Shown here: positions 5,886 through 10,398 of the stretch, piece by piece
Position numbering within the stretch: the stretch's first letter is position 1
How the letters are laid out: each line of letters starts with the position of its first letter
The notes under the pieces: generated by a model
The model's input: only the letters and a program-made list of their open reading frames with translations
Databases searched by the model: none
Told to the model about the DNA's origin: nothing
Position numbers and translations under genes: made by a program
Source: Thermoleophilaceae bacterium
Lineage (GTDB): Bacteria > Actinomycetota > Thermoleophilia > Solirubrobacterales > Thermoleophilaceae
Reading direction: 5' to 3'
Length of the DNA: 13,476 bases
Assembly (NCBI GenBank): GCA_013813135.1
Contig: JACCSF010000001.1
Span: 1 to 13,476, forward strand

Positions 5886-7142
5886 TCAGACCTCCCGCCG
5901 AAGCACCATCGCGGCGTTGAACCCACCGAACCCGCGCGCGTTCACGAGCACGGTGTGCAACTCGGCGTCCTGCGCGGCCCCGGTCACGAAGTTGAGGTCG
6001 CAGCCCTCGGCCGGCTCGTCGAGATTGATCGTCGGAGGCAGGCGGCCATCGCGCATCGCGAACAGCGCGGCGACCACGTCGAGCGACGCTCCTCCGGCGT
6101 AGAGGCGGCCGACCATTGTCTTGGGAGCGGTCACCGGCAGCTCCGCGGCCCGCTCGCCGAACACGGCCTTGACGGCCTGCACCTCCTGCGCGTCCGCGTC
6201 GGGGAGGCCGACCGCGTCGAGGAAGACGGCATCCACTTCGTCCGGACCGATCGCTGCGTTCTCGAGCGCCACTGACATCGCGCGCTCGAGCCCGCGGCCG
6301 TCGGGGCTGGGCTTGCTCCAGTGATAGGCGTCGTTCGTGGCGCCGTAGCCGATGATCTCCCCGTAGACCTGCGGGGCCTCGCGCTCGCGCGCACGTTCGA
6401 GCTCCTCGACCAGGATGATCGCGCCGCCCTCGCCGGGCACGTGCCCGTTGGCGCGCACGTCGAACGGCCGGTAGGCGACCGCCGGGTCCAGCTCGGTGCT
6501 GAGCTGGCCGTTGCCGAGCTGGCACGTGAGGGCGTAGGGCCCGATCGGCGCCTCAAGGCCGCCGCTCACGACCGTTTCGACGCCGCGGCGAATCGTTCGG
6601 CGCGAGTGCTGGAGCGCCTCCAGCCCACCCGCTCCCTCCGCGATCACCACTCCGCACGGCCCCTTCATCTTGTGGCGAATCGAGACCTGCCCGGTGGTGG
6701 CCGCATAGAACCAGGCGATCGACTGGTAGGCGCCGACGAACATCGGACCCTTCTCCCAGAGCGCCTGGATCTCCTTCTGGCCGAACTCGTTGCCTCCCGA
6801 GGAACTGGCGGTGATCACGCTCATCGACGATTCGTCCTGCTCGGACGGATCGAACCGGGCGTCCTCGAGCGCCATCTGGGTCGCCGCCAGCGCCATGTGC
6901 GTCCAACGATCGGTCTGGACGATCATCCGCTTCTCGATCCAGTCCTCGGCGTTGAACTCGCTCACCTCGCCGGCCAGCTGCGCCTCGTATTTCGAGGGGT
7001 CGAACAGGCCGATGCGCTTGATTCCCGTCTGTCCCGCCGTCGTGGAGCTCCACCAGGCGTCGGCGCCGACCCCGTTGGGCGCCACGACACCGACGCCGGT
7101 TATCACCGCCCGCCGCTTGAGATCGGGGAGCGAGGTGATCAG
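5886..7142 (-). CDS. Ketosynthase beta subunit / chain length factor
   Basis: This subunit pairs with KS-alpha in the minimal PKS and sets chain length. The fold is thiolase-like from AVITGVGVVAPNG at the N-terminus to NARGFGGFNAAMVL at the C-terminus, the latter typical of chain length factors. The catalytic Cys of KS-alpha is absent: the elbow reads AEGAGG, with Gly170 where the family usually has Gln. VPGEGGA is conserved. The start is unusual. Between the AAGGAGG site and the conserved core there is no ATG, GTG or TTG until GTG at 7106, which has no ribosome site. CTG at 7140-7142 lies seven bases after AAGGAGG and overlaps the KS-alpha stop as CTGA, like the other coupled junctions, so I chose it (418 residues). 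If GTG at 7106 is used the protein is 12 residues shorter. An in-frame ATG at 7277 would overlap KS-alpha by about 140 bases and is unlikely. Confidence 0.9.
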   Translation of the reverse strand: MITSLPDLKRRAVITGVGVVAPNGVGADAWWSSTTAGQTGIKRIGLFDPSKYEAQLAGEVSEFNAEDWIEKRMIVQTDRWTHMALAATQMALEDARFDPSEQDESSMSVITASSSGGNEFGQKEIQALWEKGPMFVGAYQSIAWFYAATTGQVSIRHKMKGPCGVVIAEGAGGLEALQHSRRTIRRGVETVVSGGLEAPIGPYALTCQLGNGQLSTELDPAVAYRPFDVRANGHVPGEGGAIILVEELERAREREAPQVYGEIIGYGATNDAYHWSKPSPDGRGLERAMSVALENAAIGPDEVDAVFLDAVGLPDADAQEVQAVKAVFGERAAELPVTAPKTMVGRLYAGGASLDVVAALFAMRDGRLPPTINLDEPAEGCDLNFVTGAAQDAELHTVLVNARGFGGFNAAMVLRREV

Positions 7143-8413
7143 GTGCCCACCTCCTTGATCTCGGGCGGCGCCGTGAAGATCATCGCCGACTGGAAGCCAC
7201 CGAAGCCGCTGCCGGTCGAGAGCGCGACGTCGATGGGCGTGCGGCGTGCCTCCCCCGGCGTGTAGTCCAGATCGCACTCCGGATCGCGGTTCTCCCAGTT
7301 GGCGGTGGGCGGCACCACCCCACGGTCGATCGCGAGGGCGCAGGCGGACATCTCGATCGCTCCGATCGCCCCCAGCGAGTGGCCGACCATCGACTTGATC
7401 GAGCTGATCGGGATGTCGTAGGCGCGCTCGCCCAGCGCCTTCTTGTACGCGGCGGTCTCGTGGCGGTCGTTCTGCTTCGTGCCCGAGCCGTGGGCGTTGA
7501 TGTAGTCGATGTCCTCCGGAGTGGTCCCGCCCTGGCGCATCGCGTCGAGAATCGCCTCCGTCATCTCGTCCGCCTCCTTGGTGAGGCCGGTCATGTGGTA
7601 CGCGTTTCCACGCCCCGCAAATCCGGTCACCTCGCAGTAGATGTGCGCGCCGCGCGCCAGAGCGGCCTCTATCTCCTCGAGAACGAGGACGGCGCCTCCC
7701 TCGCCCATCACGAAGCCGTCGCGGTCGCGGTCGAAGGGCCGCGAGGCGTGCTCCGCGTCGTCGTTGCGTTGGGAGGTCGCCTTGATCGGATCGAAGCAGG
7801 CCATCGAGATCGGGGAGATCGGCGACTCCGCGGCACCGGCGATGACGATGTCGGCCTCGTCGTCCTGGATCATCTGATGCGCGTAGCCGATCGCGTCGAT
7901 GCCCGAGGTGCAGCCGGTCGAGATCACGACCGCGGGCCCCTGGGCGCCGAACTTGAGCGCCAGCTCACTCGCGAGACTGCTCGGCACGAGACCCGGATAG
8001 AGGAACGGCACCGCGTAGTCCGGATCGACGAGCCAATCCTTCCCGCGGTTGCTGACGGCGACGTAGCCGTCCTCGAGCACCATGGTCCCACCGACGGCCG
8101 AGCCCAGGCTCACCCCCATCCGGTGATGGTCGATCGCCTCGAGATCGAGCCCGCAGTCGGCGACCGCCTCCATCCCGGCGGCGGCGGCGAACTGGATATA
8201 GCGGTCCATACGCCGCGCCTCGTGCTCGGTGAGGCCCGCTCGATGGGGATCGAAGTCCACCTCCGCGGCGATCTGCGATCGGAATCCCGAAGCGTCGAAG
8301 AACGTGATCCGCCTGGTCGCGGTGCGCCCGGCGGTGATCGTCTCCCAGAACTGGTCGCGCGTCGGGCCGCCGGGCGCGACGACGCCGATTCCGGTGACTG
8401 CGGTTCTTCTCAA
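7139..8413 (-). CDS. Ketosynthase alpha subunit of the type II PKS
   Basis: This is the catalytic chain-elongation subunit, which performs decarboxylative Claisen condensations of malonyl-ACP as a heterodimer with KS-beta. At 424 residues it has normal family length. The catalytic triad is complete: Cys168 in STGCTSG, His308 in NAHGSGT and His345 in VGHSLGA. GFVMGEGG at 233-240 and GSGFGGFQSA at 401-410 are further KS signatures. The sequence is clearly of the aromatic-PKS class (TGIGVVAPGG, SPISMACFDPIKATS) rather than a plain FabF. The start is TTG at 8411-8413. TAA, the cupin stop, is in frame three codons upstream, and the second residue begins the conserved RRTAVTGIG, so no other start fits well. 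No good ribosome site is seen, so initiation probably depends on translation of the cupin six bases upstream. The stop overlaps the KS-beta start. Confidence 0.96.
   Translation of the reverse strand: MRRTAVTGIGVVAPGGPTRDQFWETITAGRTATRRITFFDASGFRSQIAAEVDFDPHRAGLTEHEARRMDRYIQFAAAAGMEAVADCGLDLEAIDHHRMGVSLGSAVGGTMVLEDGYVAVSNRGKDWLVDPDYAVPFLYPGLVPSSLASELALKFGAQGPAVVISTGCTSGIDAIGYAHQMIQDDEADIVIAGAAESPISPISMACFDPIKATSQRNDDAEHASRPFDRDRDGFVMGEGGAVLVLEEIEAALARGAHIYCEVTGFAGRGNAYHMTGLTKEADEMTEAILDAMRQGGTTPEDIDYINAHGSGTKQNDRHETAAYKKALGERAYDIPISSIKSMVGHSLGAIGAIEMSACALAIDRGVVPPTANWENRDPECDLDYTPGEARRTPIDVALSTGSGFGGFQSAMIFTAPPEIKEVGT
7150..7156 (-). promoter_or_regulatory. Shine-Dalgarno AAGGAGG that decides the KS-beta start
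   Basis: On the minus strand, AAGGAGG ends seven bases before CTG at 7140-7142. It is the best ribosome site in the operon and lies inside the last codons of KS-alpha (IKEVGT). Its spacing supports CTG initiation with coupled translation of the KS pair. Confidence 0.6.
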
Positions 8414-8419
8414 GCCGGT

Positions 8420-8815
8420 TTACTCGGTGTCAACGTGTCCGGCGTCGGGCCGCGGAGCCAGCGGTCCCAGATGGAAGACGATGAACGCCTCCTCATCGCC
8501 GTCGTTGACCAGACGGTGCTTCACGTTGATCGGGATCATCAGCCCATGCCGAGCCTTGAGTTCGTTTGAGGCGCCGTCGAGCTGGGCGTCGAGCTGCCCC
8601 GAGACGACATAGACGAACTCCTCGGAGTACGGGTGGTAGTGCTCGCTGATTCTGTCTCCCGGGGCGATCGTCGCGACCCCCATGAACCCCGAGGTGGACC
8701 CGACGGTCTTCGGGCTCAGCAGCGTCCTGACGTCTCCGCCGCGGCGCGTGTCCGCAGGCGCGTCGTCGATCGAGCGAATCTGCGGTGTCTGATCCCGAGC
8801 TTCTTCCGTCGCCAT
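8420..8815 (-). CDS. Cupin-domain polyketide protein (TcmJ / WhiE-ORFII type)
   Basis: This is a 131-residue single-domain cupin, first gene of the operon. The first cupin motif is complete: Gly53, His59, His61, Glu66 and Gly73 fit the G-x5-HxH-x4-E-x6-G pattern. The second motif has Gly91, Pro95, His100 and Asn104. Together they give the three-His, one-Glu metal site. Relatives stand next to KS-alpha in tcm and whiE clusters and improve or direct the yield of correctly cyclised product; their exact reaction is not settled. There is no signal peptide, so the protein is cytoplasmic. ATG at 8813-8815 has an AAGG site six bases upstream. The gene follows the operon promoter with a leader of about 25 bases. 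The role in this pathway (cyclase helper or oxygenase) is inferred from position and family. Confidence 0.9.
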   Translation of the reverse strand: MATEEARDQTPQIRSIDDAPADTRRGGDVRTLLSPKTVGSTSGFMGVATIAPGDRISEHYHPYSEEFVYVVSGQLDAQLDGASNELKARHGLMIPINVKHRLVNDGDEEAFIVFHLGPLAPRPDAGHVDTE

Positions 8816-8846
8816 TCCTTGCCTTCCCTATCGACTTTCGTCACCG

Positions 8847-8875
8847 AAGTTCGCAGGTTGCGTTTCGGCTGTCAA
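8847..8875 (-). promoter_or_regulatory. Promoter of the polyketide operon
   Basis: On the minus strand a perfect TTGACA (8870-8875) is followed by a 17-base spacer and GAACTT (8847-8852), a weak -10 box that fits the relaxed actinobacterial pattern with A in second and T in sixth place. The predicted transcription start is near 8840, giving a leader of about 25 bases before the cupin ATG. GTTGC (8857-8861) and GCAAC (8879-8883) form an inverted repeat around the -35 box, which might be an operator, but arms of five bases can occur by chance. Confidence 0.5.
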
Positions 8876-8904
8876 TCGGCAACTCCGAGTGCGCCCACTG
8901 CAAC

Positions 8905-8932
8905 TTGCTTTTTTCGGCGCGCCCCATAGGCT
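8905..8932 (+). promoter_or_regulatory. Candidate promoter for the beta-propeller gene
   Basis: TTGCTT at 8905-8910, a 16-base spacer and TAGGCT at 8927-8932 form a plausible sigma-70-like promoter about 50 bases before the ATG at 8982. The rest of the 166-base gap between the cupin and propeller genes holds the operon promoter on the other strand; I see no coding sequence in it. Confidence 0.3.
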
Positions 8933-8981
8933 CGCGGGGACTAGGCGATCTCCTGCCGAAGAGGCGGGGCGGAGGAAGCGG

Positions 8982-10385
8982 ATGAGTCCTTGGGTCGGTA
9001 TTCAACAGGCGTCGCAGCGCAGAACAGTCGTCGCGCTGGCGAGCCTGTGTGCGGCGGTGGGTGCGGCTTCGGCCCAAGCCGCACCTTCCGTCTACGTCGC
9101 CAATGGCGGCGGCACCGCGGTGTCGCAGTACCGAATCGGCGCCGCCGGCCTGCTCTCCCCCTTTGCACCGGCCACGGTGCTTGCCGGTAACTCACCGTTC
9201 TGGGTCGTGATCACCCTCGACGGCCGAGACGCCTACGTCACCAACATGGTCGACAACACGGTCAGTCACTTCGACGTCAGCTCATCGGGCATGCTCGTGG
9301 CGAAGCCCCCGGTGCTGGGCACGGGCAACACCCCGCTGGGGCTGGCCGTCAGTCCGAACGGCAGGAACATCTACGTCGCCAACACCGGCTCGAACACCAT
9401 CTCGCAGTACGACGTGCGCCGGGGGGGCGGCCTCAAGGCGAAGACCCCGGCCACGGTGGCGGCCGGCGGCCAGCCGGCTGGCGCAGCGGTGAGCCCGGAC
9501 GGCAGGACCCTCTACGTCGGGAACGCGGCGGACAGCACCGTCTCGCAGTACGACGTAGGCGCCGATGGAGCGCTCTCGCCGAAGTCGCCGGCCACCGTTC
9601 CGACCGGCAATACCGCGGCCGACGTGGAGGTTGCTCCGAACGGCGAGACGGTCTACGTCAGCAACCGCCTCGGCAATACGGTGTCGCAGTACGCCGTCGG
9701 CCGAGGCGGGCGCCTGTCGGCGCTTTCCCCAGCCACCGTCGCGGCCGGCTCGGGGCCAGAGGGCATGGTCATCAGCCCGGACGGCCGCAGCCTCTATCTG
9801 GCGAGTGCACGCGACAACACCGTGTTGCAGTTCAGCGTGGGCCGTCGCGGAGCGCTGGCGCCGAAGTCACCGGCCAGCCTGACGGTGACCGGTTTCCTGC
9901 CGTTCCCGGCCGATGCCGCAATCAGCCCGGACGGCAAGAGCGTCTACGTCACCAACCGGCTCGGCGGCACGCTGTCGCAGTTCGACGTGGGCGGCGGCGG
10001 CAAGCTCTCCGCCAAGTCGCCGGAGACGGTGACCGCCGAGGCGCTCCCGGTCGGCCTTGCGGCGACCCCCGCGCAGCTGCCCGCGATCGAGCAGCTGACG
10101 ACGGTGCCGCGTCGGTTCCCGGCATCGCGTCACACTGCGTTCCGCTTCACGCTGACCGGCGTGACGACGGCCAAGGTCAAGATCACCATCACGCGCCCCG
10201 GCAGCAGGCGGGTCGGAGCGTTCAAGCACGCCGCTCGGGCGGGGGTCAACCGGATTCGGTTCTCGGGACGGCTCGGCGCTCGGGCGCTCGAACCGGGCCG
10301 CTACCGCGCGACGGTGGTCGCCACCGGACCCAGCGGCAAGCGTTCGCAGCCGGAAACGACGAGCTTCAAGATCACCGCCGGCTGA
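8982..10385 (+). CDS. Secreted seven-repeat beta-propeller protein with C-terminal Ig-like domain
   Basis: This is an exported 467-residue protein. Residues 1-33 look like a Sec signal peptide: Arg13-Arg14, a hydrophobic stretch and AQA-AP as cleavage site. Seven repeats follow, each with a (V/I/L)-Y-(V/L)-x-(N/S) strand then a (Q/H)-(Y/F)-x-(V/I) strand, at residues 37, 84, 131, 178, 225, 272 and 322. This is the YVTN/lactonase-like propeller pattern. Residues 365-467 form a beta-sandwich module (FRFTLTGVTTAKVKI, NRIRFSGR, LEPGRYR, SFKITAG) often found at the C-terminus of envelope proteins in Solirubrobacterales. ATG at 8982 has GGAGG six bases upstream; the longer GTG start at 8889 would bury the signal peptide. 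No catalytic residues are recognised, so a binding or structural role at the cell surface is more likely than an enzyme. It is divergent from the polyketide operon with no evident functional tie. Confidence 0.85.
   Translation: MSPWVGIQQASQRRTVVALASLCAAVGAASAQAAPSVYVANGGGTAVSQYRIGAAGLLSPFAPATVLAGNSPFWVVITLDGRDAYVTNMVDNTVSHFDVSSSGMLVAKPPVLGTGNTPLGLAVSPNGRNIYVANTGSNTISQYDVRRGGGLKAKTPATVAAGGQPAGAAVSPDGRTLYVGNAADSTVSQYDVGADGALSPKSPATVPTGNTAADVEVAPNGETVYVSNRLGNTVSQYAVGRGGRLSALSPATVAAGSGPEGMVISPDGRSLYLASARDNTVLQFSVGRRGALAPKSPASLTVTGFLPFPADAAISPDGKSVYVTNRLGGTLSQFDVGGGGKLSAKSPETVTAEALPVGLAATPAQLPAIEQLTTVPRRFPASRHTAFRFTLTGVTTAKVKITITRPGSRRVGAFKHAARAGVNRIRFSGRLGARALEPGRYRATVVATGPSGKRSQPETTSFKITAG
9090..10073 (+). 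repeat. Seven tandem propeller repeats of about 141 bp
   Basis: The repeat starts are exactly 47 residues apart for the first five intervals and 50 for the last. The DNA repeats are degenerate but recognisable, with versions of CTACGTC, GTCTCGCAGTACGAC and CCGGCCACGGT recurring. The regular period suggests expansion by duplication of one blade. Confidence 0.75.
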
Positions 10386-10398
10386 CGCCTACGGCGTC
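10384..10398. terminator. Small hairpin spanning both convergent stop codons
   Basis: GACGCC at 10384-10389 and GGCGTC at 10393-10398 form a perfect 6-bp stem with a 3-base loop, covering the end of the propeller gene (TGA at 10383) and the stop of the convergent haem protein gene (10389-10391). Only three bases separate the two genes. It could act as a compact bidirectional terminator, although it lacks a T-run. Confidence 0.35.

Larger units (their letters stand above)
1220..8815 (-). other. Nine-gene aromatic (type II) polyketide operon
   Basis: Nine genes share one direction: cupin, KS-alpha, KS-beta, ligase, patatin, ACP, aromatase/cyclase, ABM monooxygenase, TcmI-type cyclase. Junctions, in order: 6-base gap, 4-base overlap (CTGA), 12-base gap, 4-base overlap (ATGA), 18-base gap, 4-base gap, 4-base overlap (GTGA), 4-base overlap (ATGA). 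No internal gap is large enough for an obvious separate promoter. Without the ligase and patatin, the set and order match the known core of whiE spore-pigment and tcm clusters. The window shows no ketoreductase, KSIII priming enzyme, phosphopantetheinyl transferase, methyltransferase, transporter or pathway regulator. The polyketide is therefore probably unreduced and acetate-primed unless the ligase supplies another starter. Transcription as one unit is inference from spacing. Confidence 0.85.

Noticed and set aside
7143..7277. ATG at 7277 as the KS-beta start
   Set aside because: It would add 45 residues with no family match, inside the KS-alpha coding sequence and upstream of the strong AAGGAGG site.
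7379..8569. Long plus-strand open frame antisense to KS-alpha
   Set aside because: It lies fully opposite a gene with all KS catalytic residues. Its protein is Arg/Val/Asp-rich with no family pattern, as expected for antisense frames in GC-rich DNA.
8897..8914. GCAACTTGC followed by six Ts, resembling an intrinsic terminator
   Set aside because: The stem could have at most 3-4 pairs with a loop of 1-3 bases, which is too small. No gene ends nearby, as both neighbours start away from this gap.
8889..8981. Longer GTG start (8889) for the secreted propeller protein
   Set aside because: It would place 31 extra residues before a normal signal peptide, and the ATG at 8982 has a good GGAGG site.
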